The notes under the pieces: generated by a model | What the model was told of the DNA's origin: nothing | The model's input: only the letters and a program-made list of their open reading frames with translations | The model's database searches: none | Source of the DNA: Hirundichthys speculiger | Taxonomy: Eukaryota > Chordata > Actinopteri > Beloniformes > Exocoetidae | Reading direction: 5' to 3' | Assembly: GCA_018398805.1 (NCBI GenBank) | Contig: JAGFBZ010000747.1 | Span: 124,001 to 188,000, forward strand | DNA: 64,000 nt | Part shown: piece by piece, positions 21,702 through 32,214 of the stretch | How the letters are laid out: every line of letters starts with the position of its first letter | Position numbering within the stretch: the stretch's first letter is position 1 | Program-made: the position numbers and the translations under genes

Positions 21702-22123
21702 CTGCTGCAGAGACGGGGGTGGAGGGGAGGGGTGTGGGGAAGTCAGGTGGGGGAGTCCGGGGGGCGTCTGCTGGTCCTCCTCCGAGGCTCCTGCGGCAGA
21801 GAGGGTCTCAACCACCCTCCCTGCCGCGGTCCAAACCACCTCTCTAGTCTGGACTCTGCCAGCTCCGTCTATGCAGCCCCCCCGGGGCGGTGGGCTCTCC
21901 ATCTCTCTCCGGCAGCCGTTCCTCCGCGCAGCCGAGCGCACGCGTTTCACACTGCACCTCCCGTTCCGAGGGCTCACACGGACCCGAGGGCGGGTGGACG
22001 CGTGCGCACCGGTGGAGGAAGAGGCGTGGAGTGGAGAGAGAGCCCCACCGCTCGGACTCGGGGTTCTGACAGGCGCGCAACGGCCGGGCCCGAAAACCTC
22101 GGAACTCACAACACGGGTACCCA
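21702..22123 (-). other. GC-rich captured segment (right copy)
   Basis: Mirror of 10595-11016, lying between the integrase fragment and the outer GGAGATCTC array. The minus-strand frame with MESPPPRGG is preserved here too. An extra CGCAGCCGAGCG-type block near 21930 and a missing block near 22118 distinguish it from the left copy. Confidence 0.4.
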
Positions 22124-22143
22124 ACTCAACTGCATTGCAAATC

Positions 22144-22319
22144 AAACTGGAAATCTCCAGTTTGAAACTGGAGATCTCCAGTTTCAAAACACGAGATCTC
22201 CAGTTTCAAACTCGAGATCTCCAGTTTCAAACTCGAGATCTCCAGTTTGTGTTTGTCCCAAGTACGTGGTTTTTGCTTCTTTTTTTTTTTTCTTCAGGAC
22301 AAACTCGAGATCTCCAGTT
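22144..22319. repeat. GGAGATCTC palindromic tandem array (outer, right arm)
   Basis: Mirror of 10397-10570, with the same poly-T/A interruption. Confidence 0.88.
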
Positions 22320-22756
22320 AGTGTTTGTCTCCAGTGCATACGTTTTCTCAGATTTTTTTTTTTTCATGTCCCCTCCAGGGCTCCGTAGTTGTGCGTGTTC
22401 TCTCACAGCGAAAAAATGTTGTGAGCCACCCTGGCCCCTTTAAGGTGTCCTTATGGGTAATGGTGTGGCCTTATGGGTAATGTAGTGTGTGTGTCGTGGG
22501 ACGGCAGAAGAAAACAAGGTTAGATGAAAGAGCGGTTTGTTTACTACAGTTCAGAGACCAGAGGCTGTGAAGGTAACAGAAAGACCACAGTGGAGCCTTT
22601 GTCTTGTTTCTCTGCAGTGCCTTGCTACTTTTTTGCAGTGTTTAAACATATTTTAAAAACATTATTTAGCCCCAGCTCCAGTTCGTGGATTTTGATTCTC
22701 TGGGGGGGGGGGGTGGGGGGGGGTCGCCCCCATGCTTCACAGTTGGTGCAGTCTGC

Positions 22757-23382
22757 AGCTGCAGTCACGTCGGACAGTTTCCAGCACATACAGGAGGAGA
22801 CACTTACTTCCTGTTAGATCACCTGTATGTAGTTTACAGACCACGTTCTTAGATAAAGTGTCCTCGATCGCTGATTGAAGTTAAAATAAAAGTGATCCTC
22901 CTGTTGCATGAAACGTGTTCTTATCTGCATTGTGCGCCGACCGCCGGTGATCGATTCTGCGCAGGCCTGGCTCATTTCGAACGCACCCTTAGGTGCGTTA
23001 TGAACGTATAGTGTAAGCAGTCACGTCGCATCAGAGCATCGGGCCGTACAGTGTGAGAGCATTACTCGTGGGCTGCGAACTTTTGAACTCAGCGATCTAG
23101 TCGTGCAGTGTGAGATAGGGCTGATTCAAACGATTTAAAATATCGCAGAGTGTATGCCCGGCTTTAGGCTTCAGGTAAACATGTACATTTTATATGCATG
23201 CAAACATTTTTGGAGCGGAGCGCGGAGCGGAGCGGAGCGGAGCGGGGTGCAGTGTTACTGGAGCGCTGAGCGGTTATGAGTGGAGCGGCGATTTTCCGAC
23301 TTTGAGGGAAGAGCGGAGCGGTGACAACCTTTGTGAGCGAGGAGCGGAAATTATCGCCGCTCCACTCCGCTCACATGCTCTG
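22757..23382 (+). mobile_element. hAT h, partial copy R2 (3' half)
   Basis: Begins inside the element (equivalent to about 19169 in R1) and runs to its true end CACATGCTCTG. It is followed by TTGCTCAC (23383-23390) and the rest of hAT E. The missing 5' half and the 10-bp filler at 22747-22756 mark a non-homologous junction with the palindrome arm. Confidence 0.9.
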
Positions 23383-23390
23383 TTGCTCAC

Positions 23391-24411
23391 ATGCTTTTGT
23401 TTTGAAAAGACTGTTACTGGCTGCTGTGGAAAAAGAAAACAGTAAACATGCGGAAAAGCTAAAACAGACAGAGAACGGTAAAAATCTGTGAACTTTACAG
23501 TTCAGGTAGCAACTCAGGTAGAAATATTAACAATTCTGTCTAAAAAAAAAAATTCTGGACTGCAACAAAACTTTTGCGTCGTTCCTCCATGTTCCATCAG
23601 ATCTGCTCCATGTGTTCATTGTCCTGTTGTTCTCTAGCTGGTTACTGCAGTGCGGCTCCATCTAGTGGCACAGATGTGTAACGACAACAGAAATTCCAGT
23701 CCTCCATTTTAAAACAAATTCAGTTATGTGGCCCATTTTTTAATTTCGTATTTTTGATCCAAGTCTAAAATTGAAATATAAATAAAGGCCTTTTTTTGTT
23801 TTTTTTGTGTTAGATTAAAAAAAAACGAAAAAAGTAATAAAATGTTAATTTTTATTTATTCATTTATTTTTTGATTGGCAATTAAAAATTGAAAGAATAA
23901 ATGATACAGATACAGATAAAGTAACTGAACTTTACATGGACATTTTCATTTTAAAGTTCTCCCAGACGGAGGATTCAACAGAAACAAGGTTATTTGTAAC
24001 AACTGACAAGTTGAACTCCCCGTTAAAAGTTTCTGCTGTTACCTCAGAAATTACCTGTTTTAATGTTCTGATTGTGCTGAGACACAATCATTTTGTTGGA
24101 TTTTGTTTGTAGACTTTTTTTGTATTTTTATAAAAACAGGATGACATTAATGCCCTGGCAGTGGCAATAAGCTTTATTTTATTTTATATTTTTTAAGATT
24201 ATATTTACACTAAATATGTGTTACTGACAAGTGGCAATGTCAAAGTGTTGTTATGGCACTTTAGTTCATATGGCAGCACAACATTTTAATAAAAGTGTAT
24301 TTTACACTACTTTTGAATTATTTGATTTTGCGTATACAATGCAATTAATCGTGATTAATCAGGGAAATAATGCGATTAATCGCGATTAAAAATTTTAATT
24401 GCTCAGCCCTA
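23391..24411 (+). mobile_element. hAT E1, remainder and 3' end
   Basis: Continues the E sequence from ATGCTTTTGTTTTGAAAAGA to the terminus GCTCAGCCCTA. TTGCTCAC (23383-23390) before it is the TSD of the h insertion, whose partner GTGAGCAA is at 14197-14204. CTTTTAAT (24412-24419) is the E TSD. E has no intact transposase frame. Confidence 0.88.
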
Positions 24412-25701
24412 CTTTTAATATAACGTATTGCTACACAGAGAGGCAATAAAGTAGTCAAAATACAACATATAATTAAACCCTGAACATAACTTTTAAACCA
24501 CCTCTATCACCCGGCTTTTCAAAAAAGCAATCATCAGAGGAAGGTTTGCTCTATTTATTGAGCCTCTAAAATGTGTAGCTCACCCTTGTCATTCTGTTAG
24601 TGTATTTTTTGCTGTTGTGTGATCTAACGAAATAACGAAAAACTAAGAGCCTTTGTTTGCAAACAGGAGATGACCCCCCCCCCCCCCCCCCCCCCCCCCA
24701 TGATTTCATCACTACATTTAATACTGCATTGTATATTGCAGCAGAATGAGATTAATTCAATTAATTATCCTCCAGGCTGCAGCGCTGCTTATTTTCATTC
24801 CTCTTGCTGCCTGATAGAATCGTCCTAAACTATTTGACTAAAGGACTTAGAGCAGCCTCTTGATGCTCTGTGACAACCACCCGGCCACATACTTGCTCAT
24901 CTGTGAACACCCACCTGCAAACACCCACACTCGGTCTTTGACTCTATGTCACCGAAACACAGAGGTAATAATCGGATCAAGCCGTTGTGTTGTGGGTGGG
25001 TGGCCGACATCTCTGTTAGGGCAGATTTGTTGTGACCTATCTGCTCCACAACCTCAGTACCCCCCCCCCCCCATCCAGACTATTAATTTGCCGGTGGAAG
25101 CTTCAGTGTTTCCTGACAGTAAAACACAGATCTCTGCCATTGATTTTCACGAGGCCGTATACTCAGCGTTTTATCTCCTTCCCCTTCTCCGGCGGACCGG
25201 TGAGGTTATTGATCTTCATAAAACCAGTATTTTGTCGTTAAGCGAGAAGCGGCGGAGACACTAATGAAAGGTCTTAACCCGGGTGCTGGAGAGATCACTG
25301 GACCGATGGCCAGGGCTGCCAGGTGCTACACAGCAGATTTTCAGCTGCTCGGCCTCAGGGATCGATAGGGATACGTCTTTGTCTGATTACAGAGATACGC
25401 TGGTGAAACTGGCAGTTTGTGTGTCTGTTCGTGTATGTGTGTTCTCACAGTAATAGCTGATCAGTGGATTTACCTTACTTAGACATAAAGGAGTAATTAG
25501 GCTTGTATAACTTTACTTTTCAGGTTAAACAGAGTCAGCTGCTGGACATTGAAAAGTGTGTATCAGACGCACATCAGCACATCATGTGCCATTGGCCTGT
25601 TACCAGTTCTTACCTTAAGAGCTGGCCTGAATATGATTACGCTCTGGAGCGTCAGGAGAAGATCATAACAAATATTCTGAGCTTTGAATTATTATTATAA
25701 C
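24412..25701. other. source flank of the templated insertion, then no gene seen
   Basis: 24412-24709 is the original copy of the segment found at 17404-17688, including a poly-C run at 24674-24699. Beyond it the DNA looks single-copy. The 134-codon frame near 24860-25264 is proline-rich and crosses a poly-C tract, with no family resemblance. Confidence 0.55.
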
Positions 25702-25709
25702 ATTTGCAT

Positions 25710-26801
25710 TAGGGGTGCACAATAACAGGAAATTATGATGTCATTCCGATAATTCCGATATCACAACAAATAGCCTCGATAACATATATTTTTGTCAACA
25801 CAGCAGTGCCTCGCTCCCTCTGAGCCTTGAATGACCGGCAGTGAATGTTATGTTCAAGTGACATCAGCATAATCAGAAAAACGATTACTCAATAAGGAAA
25901 ATCAAGAATACCCCCTCATGACAGAAAACAACTCATTAACTCGGTCATAATTTTGGTAGTTGCTAACTTGAATTGATATTTGCAGTATTTTCCCTCATGT
26001 TACACGTAAAAAAAGAAAAAAATAGAAAAAGCTTAAAGAACGACTAGCAAATGAGGAAACGTGGGAATTTACGTTACACCTTGAATGCAGCCTGCAGCAC
26101 AGCGCTGATCACAACAAACATGGAGGTGTGGAACTTCGTTAAAGTTTCAGAAGAAGATAGTTTGGTGGTTATTTGTGACGAATCCTCCGAGTGAATTCTA
26201 CGAGGAGGGAAGCACAAGCTTTAATACATAAAACCTGATCAGCCACCTACAACATAACAATCGCTTCCATGGAGTTTTGAAATCGAGCTAATGTGAGCTA
26301 ATGGAAGCTAATGCTAACGTGTGCAAGCCAGCAGCAGTCTCCCCTCTCCTCCCCTTATTCCTCTCATCTAAAGCTTTCATGAGATAAAAAAACAAAAACT
26401 ACTGAACTTCATTTACTTTAATTAAAGGTATTAATTTAAATGGAACCACAAGTCAAAATCCTTTAAATGTAAATCCTTTATAGTTTGTAGTTTTGATGCA
26501 TGTATTTCCATCAGTTCAAGGACCCTTTATTATTTTTTTTATATCAGTAATTAATGCACCTACTTAAGTTGATGTGAGATATCAAATAGGTTTATTTGAT
26601 AGCCTTGTTTGTAGCCTTGTTGATTGCCAATAAATATCTGTTAATTTAAAAAGTCAAAACTATTTTTGATTTTGTTCATAGTATTGATGTAATGATCTTA
26701 GGTATTTGTGTCTGTTATTGGTTATCGGTATCGGCCTTTAGGTGCTTAAAAGTTATCTGTTATCGGTATCGGTTTAAAAAAACTGTTATTGTGCATCCCT
26801 A
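25710..26801 (+). mobile_element. hAT family H, copy H1
   Basis: The TIRs are TAGGGGTGCACAATAAC and GTTATTGTGCATCCCTA, with TSD ATTTGCAT at 25702-25709 and 26802-26809. Around 26120-26280 it encodes a decayed BED-finger stretch (VWNFVKVSEED, then an ICD-C half finger) with in-frame stops. Sub-terminal ATCGGTATCGG repeats are typical of this family. Copies H2, H3 and H4 lie at 39906, 49585 and 55109. Confidence 0.9.
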
Positions 26802-26809
26802 ATTTGCAT

Positions 26810-27628
26810 GTCTTATAAACAACTATGTCAATAAAAATGAATGCACTTATAATGCAATGTGAATGCAGTAAGCTAAACTAAACTAAAGTACACAGCACAG
26901 CATTCACCTCCTGCAGTTTCACACCTGGACTCCAGCAAGCTGCAAAAACATGTTAGTAGTAATTTTTACCCCGCACACTTTCGGTCTTAAACAAGTAATA
27001 AGTATGTCATGTGCAATGTTACACAGTGTTTACTGCATGGGTGGTTCTTGGAGCGGGGCCACAGCTGAAATCTGATTGCCTCTGCCCCGTCATTCGTTAG
27101 TCCTTTGTTCAAGAGTGATGAGCAGATTACAGGTGGATGTAGGCCCTTGGTTTCCCAGGTCTCCGGAGTAGAAGAGATCCTGATGTCAATAGGCCTAACC
27201 AGGTTAAATAAAAGCTTAAAAAGCTTAAGAAAAAGTTAGTAAGTCACATTTCCCTTATTGGTTTTCATTAATGTGTGAAAGTATATTTACTGGCTGCTGT
27301 CACTAAGCTAAAGTCTTACAAACATTCACTTAAGAATCAACAGCTGGCTATTAATCAACAGTAACTCACTTATGTTGAAGTATAAACTTTGGCAATTTTG
27401 CTCTCAGGAGTTTCTTACATGCTGCATAATGAGGAGTTTTACTGCCTAAGTTTTCTTCTTTTTTTTTTGTTTGCTTTTTTTTTAATTAGATAAAGTATTT
27501 GAACAAGGTGTGGCTAGTGATGTGTATTCTGCGTACCAGTGCAAGGAAGACAAATACTGGGCCCTTTTGAGAGAAATGTGGCCCCTTGAGGGTCCCTTGC
27601 TCATCAGTCATCAAAGGTCAGTTTTTCA
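26810..27628. other. no gene seen
   Basis: AT-rich DNA without recognised features. Confidence 0.5.
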
Positions 27629-27693
27629 AAATTATATTGGTTTCATGGTATATCACGTTTTTTTTTTTTTTGAAGGCACAAGTGGGTGTTAAC

Positions 27694-28905
27694 TAGGGAT
27701 TTCCCGATCACGTTTTTTGGGTCCCGATCCGATTTCCGATCTTTAATTTTGATGATCGGCCGATTTCCGATTTTTTCCGATCCGATTTCACTTCTTTTGA
27801 GTGGGCAAACAGAGTTTAATTTCCTGTGCATTTTATTTCCTGTGTACATTAATAAATAGGCCTGCATCCAAGCTGAGATTAATAGCTTTTATCATCTCAT
27901 AAAATAAACAATAACTTATTTAAACACTCTTCTTTCTTTCTTATTTGTTTGGGAGAATTATTATAAAACACATTTAGTTACAGAACAGTGACTGTTCAAC
28001 AGTCTCAGTACTAAAGAACATTTAAATAGCAGCAGGTGAACTTGGCTAGCAGTTTAAGGCAATGAAAACACTAGCAGAAGTCTTTGCAATCAATGAAATC
28101 ACATCAGAATAAAAATAACATAAAATATTAACTTAACTTCATTCAAGACCCGCTGCACATGTTCGCGCACCTTTGTGTCCTTTGTCGTTCATGTAATGAC
28201 GGGAACGAGGCTCGAGGTAATTAATGAGCCCGTTAAATACCTTGTATTCCACAAACTGAATGGTCCAGGTCGTCCTCAGTAATACATTCCGCGATTAGCT
28301 CTGGTGATTTTTCTGTATTTCTCCGAGTATTTCGGGAGTTTGTCTTTCTTTTAAAAGTTTCACAGAGCGTTTGCTGCTGAAGCCGCTGCCGTCGGCAGAA
28401 CAGTGACCGCAGCAGACGGCACCAAAGCTGGTTCCGTCGGCTGCGGTGATCGGTGATGCGTGCTTTTTTAAGTGTCTGATTAGATTGGTGGTGTTGTAAA
28501 CTCTCTTCTTACTTACCCATCATGATATCTCAGCCTTCCACACGTTTCAAGTCGCAGTCGAAGCGTCGGTCTTTGTAATTTTATAGCGCTGCCACACTGC
28601 TGATATTTTTGCTAAAGTTTATCCTGACGCCGCCGGTCTAAACTTTTAAGGTGGACACAAGACAGCGCTGCTGGGAAACCTCATTTCAGTGCAAATTATT
28701 AAATGTATATAGTTTAAAAAATATTTTTGTTTGTGTAATATGATTACTTTATTAATTTGTGTTAATCAGGATCACTTTTTGAGGAAAAAAATAATGAAAA
28801 AAAGATCGGCGTGTTATAATAAGGTTGATCGGCCGATCCGATCCACCTTAAATTTTTAAGATCGAAGGCCGATCCGATCAGGGGATCGGGATCGGGACAT
28901 CCCTA
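27694..28905. mobile_element. hAT nested in copy 2, perfect TSD
   Basis: The ends TAGGGATTTCCCGATC and GATCGGGACATCCCTA are inverted, with sub-terminal GATCGGCCGAT repeats. The TSD GTGTTAAC is at 27686-27693 and 28906-28913. The site matches GTGGTTAAC in copy 1 (near 9779). No intact transposase. Confidence 0.93.
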
Positions 28906-29362
28906 GTGTTAACCACATTTTCTAATAATTTAGAGAGGAATTGCTGCAGTAAATTATCTTAGAATGACCTATTTTACTGTCACGAGGAGTGAATATTGTA
29001 GAAAAACATTCATATCTACACTAGTATTAATACAGGTTTGCATGGCCTCACAAAATGATGCTATTTACAAAGAGGTGGCACTCGTTATTCTAATTAAGTG
29101 AAGGAATCAGAATGATGATAGTTGCAGTTAAAATACAGAACCCTTTTATTTTTCAAATTTAGCAAATAACTTAAAAAAAACATATTTTGTAAAAAAAAAA
29201 ATCAACATTAACTACACAATGTAAACAACGTTCTCGAGATATTTCAACAAATAAATAGTAAACAAAGTATGCAACCTGCAATATTCAAGTTTTGGGGAAA
29301 AAAAAGGATTATCCTGTAGCAGCATATAAACAATAGTCACACATTACAACTTTATGGACAAA

Positions 29363-29602
29363 CTAAATATATATTAAATAATAAATAAGGCCTCTCGGCA
29401 GCCTCTTGGTGTTGCCTCCAGCGGCTACAACTTTAGCTCGGCAACATTTGCAGATTATTGTAGTTTGTTGGACGTCGTCTTTTTTAAATCCAAAGAACTT
29501 CCACACGACAGACACGGCTCCTCGTTTAGGAAGAAGTTCCTCAGTCTCACGTTGCCGTTCTGGAGCTTCCACTTCTGGACCTTCTCTGTTTGCAGCCATC
29601 AC
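29363..29602 (-). pseudogene. truncated ZBED-type hAT transposase N-terminus, copy 2
   Basis: Starts MMAANREGPEVEAPERQRET and keeps the same W and CKCC half-finger as the frame at 9167-9457, ending AGGNT. The downstream residues (KRLPRGLIYYLIYI) differ from copy 1, yet both copies rejoin at TTTATATGCTG. The two derivatives therefore share one ancestral deletion and differ by a later one. It has no catalytic domain. Confidence 0.75.
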
Positions 29603-29910
29603 CGTTTAACCATAAACTAGTAGTGTGTTGTGCCTCCAGTGCAACTGCAACACAGTCCCCTGTCACTTATGTTCCAACGTTCCCAACATTGTGTACGCTA
29701 TAGTACATACTCACCAGTATTACGGTATATGAAAAATTCATATCATAAGAAAAATAAGAAATAAGTATTCAGTATGAACCAGTATACTGCCCAGCACTAC
29801 TTTACCCTTTGGTTCAAGACACATGATGTGTTGAGTCCATGGAAACATTTAGTAGAATTAAAAAAAAAAATCCCGGGAAATTTGGAACCCGGGATATTTG
29901 GGTCCCCCCT

Positions 29911-30495
29911 TATGAAAGACACTAAAGCGATGAAATATGACAGCATTTGGATGTAAACCTTTGAAAACGACTCAAAATGTTCTGTTGATGTCTCAAAAAT
30001 GTCAGGTAAGCAGTAAAAACGTGATTTTGAGAAGAGAATGTTAGTTCTAATGGGGGGACCCAAATATCCCGGGATTTTTGGTCCCCCCTTATGAAAGACA
30101 ATAAAGTGATGAAATATGACAGCATTTGGATGCAAACCTTTGAAAACGACTCAAAATGTTCTGTTGATGTCTCAAAAATGTCAGGTAAGCACTAAAAACG
30201 TGATTTTGAGAAGAGAATGTTAGTTCTAACGGGGGGACCCAAATATCCCCGGGTTCCAAATATCCCGGGATTTTTGGTCCCCCCTTATGAAAGACACTAA
30301 AGCGATGAAATATGACATCATGTTGGATGCAAGCCTTTGAACGCGACTCAAATGTTCTGTTGATGTCTCAAAAATGTCAGGTAAGCAGTAAAAACGTGAT
30401 TTTGAGAAGAGAATGTTAGTTCTAACGGGGGGACCCAAATATCCCAGGTTCCAAATATCCCGGGATTTTTGGTCCCCCCTTATGAAAGACACTAA
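29911..30495. repeat. tandem array, ~180-196-bp units
   Basis: Units start TATGAAAGACACTAAAGCGA at 29911, 30090, 30286 and 30481. Each ends in GGGGGGACCCAAATATCCCG followed by a CCCGGGATTTTTGGTCCCCC block. The fourth unit is cut after 15 bp by the G2 insertion. The predicted peptides (SFIRGDQKSRDIW repeats) are a by-product. Confidence 0.92.
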
Positions 30496-31221
30496 GGCTG
30501 GGCATACACTGTGCGATATTTTAAATCGTTTGAATCAGCCCCATCTCAAACTGCACGACTAGATCGCTGAGTTCAAAAGTTTACAGCCCACGAGTAATGC
30601 TCTCACACTGTACGGCCCGATGCTCTAATGCGACGTGACTGCTTACACTATACGTTCATAACGCACCTAAGGGTGCGTTCGAAATGAGCCAGGCCTGCGC
30701 AGAATCGATCACCGGCGGGCGGCGCACAATGCAGATAAGAACACGTTTCATGCAACAGGAGGATCACTTTTATTTTAACTTCAATCAGCGATCGAGGACA
30801 CTTTATCTAAGAACGTGGTCTGTAAACTACATACAAGTGATCTAACAGGAAGTAAGTGTCTCCTCCTGTATGCTGGAAACTGTCCGACTTGACTGCAGCT
30901 TGTTGTCTCCACCTCCTGCTGCAGCCGCCTGATCTCGTCTACTCGCCAGGCGAGCCGCAGTTCATCTCAAACGCACCTACTGCTTCTACTGTGCGATACC
31001 TTCACGAGGACCAGGGTTTCAAACACGTTTGATTTTCTTGTGAGCACACGATTTGTGATCGGGAGCTCGTCGGGAGGTGTTAATCTCTCGTCGTTACCCC
31101 ACGTATACTGCACGAAGCACGACCCACGATAGGGTCGAAATTCGGCCCGATCCAAAAAATAGTCGCACGACTGGAAAATCGGCTCAAAACGAGCTGACGG
31201 TCGCACAGTGTATGCCCAGCT
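30496..31221. mobile_element. PIF/Harbinger-like MITE G2
   Basis: The TIRs are GGCTGGGCATACACTGTGCG and the complement of AGCTGGGCATACACTGTGCG. The 3-bp TSD TAA is at 30493-30495 and 31222-31224. A 726-bp non-autonomous element, the clean reference copy for the G elements nested in h. The TAA target suggests PIF/Harbinger. Confidence 0.82.
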
Positions 31222-31224
31222 TAA

Positions 31225-32029
31225 AGCCGGCCAATATCGATCCATAACAATGACACAACCTGAAACCTCCATAGACACTGCAGCGACATGTTTGGAACCC
31301 CCCCTAATGGGGCCCCGACTGCCCGTGGCCGGCTTTCTGTGGCGCTTCAGGCCGCGCCCCCTTCTGCCAAATATGGAAGTGGCCCCAAATTTCCCGGCGC
31401 CCCCATATTTCCCGGAACACAGGCAGTGTAAACAGTGTAAGGCAGTATGGATGGTTAAGACAGTATTAACAATATATGAACACTATATAACAGTATATAA
31501 ACAGTATATAAATAGTATAAAGGTTTAAAACAGGGCAACAGTGCGAACAGGGTATTGAGTAGTCCGGGGGGCGAGGTGGGGGTGGGGGCGGGGGGTGGAT
31601 GTGGGTGTGAGGGAGAATTAACATTTGGAGTTGAAGAGCAGAGTGGCTTTGGGGACAAAGGTGGCTCTCCTCCTCTCAGTCCTGCAGGCAATGCAGCGGA
31701 GGCGTCGCCCGGAGGGGAGCCATTGAAATGGGGTTCCAGTGAACCCCATTTAAAATCCACCACAAACGAGCCTGATATGTATCTGAGGAAACCAATCAAA
31801 CATGGCAACACGGCTGTCACTGCTGTCACGCTAACAATTGCGTCATCAAACATTTAAAACAATCATGAAGGAAGATAAAGCTACAGTTACCCAGAGCTGG
31901 AGGAGACCCCGACTGCTGGGGGGGATTGAAATATTGAAATGGGGGAAAAACATTTGCACCTTAAGGACCTGTTTTTGTCTTATAATAAAGACCATTTGGC
32001 AGCAAGTTTTTCCTCATATTTTTAATCTA
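31225..32029. other. no gene seen; GC-rich patches
   Basis: Contains CCCC/GGGG-rich blocks (near 31300-31420 and 31560-31600). The open frames on either strand are proline/glycine-rich and overlap each other. No exon recognised. Confidence 0.45.
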
Positions 32030-32214
32030 CTGTGGAGCAGTGATTCCCACAGTGTGGTCCGTGGACCCCTGGTGGGTACTCTCTGGTGGTACGCAGGGGG
32101 ATGTCAGGACTTTCCACATTTTCACTTTTCTTTTTATTTTATTAAATCGGAAACATACAATGCATTATAAATACGTTTTAAACAAAATTCAGGTAACAAT
32201 AGATTAAGTAAATG

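Larger units (their letters stand above)
20571..22385 (+). mobile_element. Q element, right copy
   Basis: Mirror copy of the element at 10330-12147, with TA at 20569-20570 and 22386-22387. The integrase-like fragment is on the plus strand (21237-21701), followed by the GC-rich segment and the second GGAGATCTC array. It arose as part of the palindrome, not by an independent insertion: the DNA outside both of its ends is also mirrored. Confidence 0.72.
18514..22746 (-). repeat. right arm of 4.2-kb inverted repeat
   Basis: Reverse complement of 9972-14196. The inner edge is the start of hAT h (18514). The outer edge at 22746 cuts the Tc1 fragment in the middle (CACAGTTGG) and joins it through about 10 bp of TGCAG-rich filler to a partial h copy at 22757. 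The cut Tc1 fragment marks this outer edge as the derived junction. Confidence 0.95.
27629..29799 (-). mobile_element. hAT derivative with BED-finger relic, copy 2, interrupted
   Basis: Reverse-orientation relative of 8944-9898, ending at the TIR CCCAGCACTA (29799). The opposite terminal ~50 bp is missing. It carries the BED-finger fragment at 29363-29602 and is interrupted by another hAT at 27694-28905. Confidence 0.82.

Noticed and set aside
21237..22388. A 383-codon open frame that looks like an integrase fused to a proline/arginine-rich and RSPVSNS-repeat protein.
   Set aside because: Only the first 155 residues match an integrase. The rest reads through GC-rich foreign DNA and the GGAGATCTC array, and the left-arm copy stops earlier because of an indel.
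9972..22746. The palindrome as a pure assembly artefact (fold-back read).
   Set aside because: The arms differ by several substitutions and indels, the outer junction has filler bases, and the TSD pairs give a coherent history. Still worth a read-level check, as noted in the finding.
24860..25264. A 134-codon frame as a candidate gene.
   Set aside because: Crosses a poly-C tract, has compositionally odd residues (PPPPIQ) and no conserved motif. Most likely chance.
31455..31853. Overlapping proline-rich and glycine-rich frames of 100-132 codons on both strands.
   Set aside because: Low-complexity translation of a GC-rich patch, without splice signals or family resemblance.
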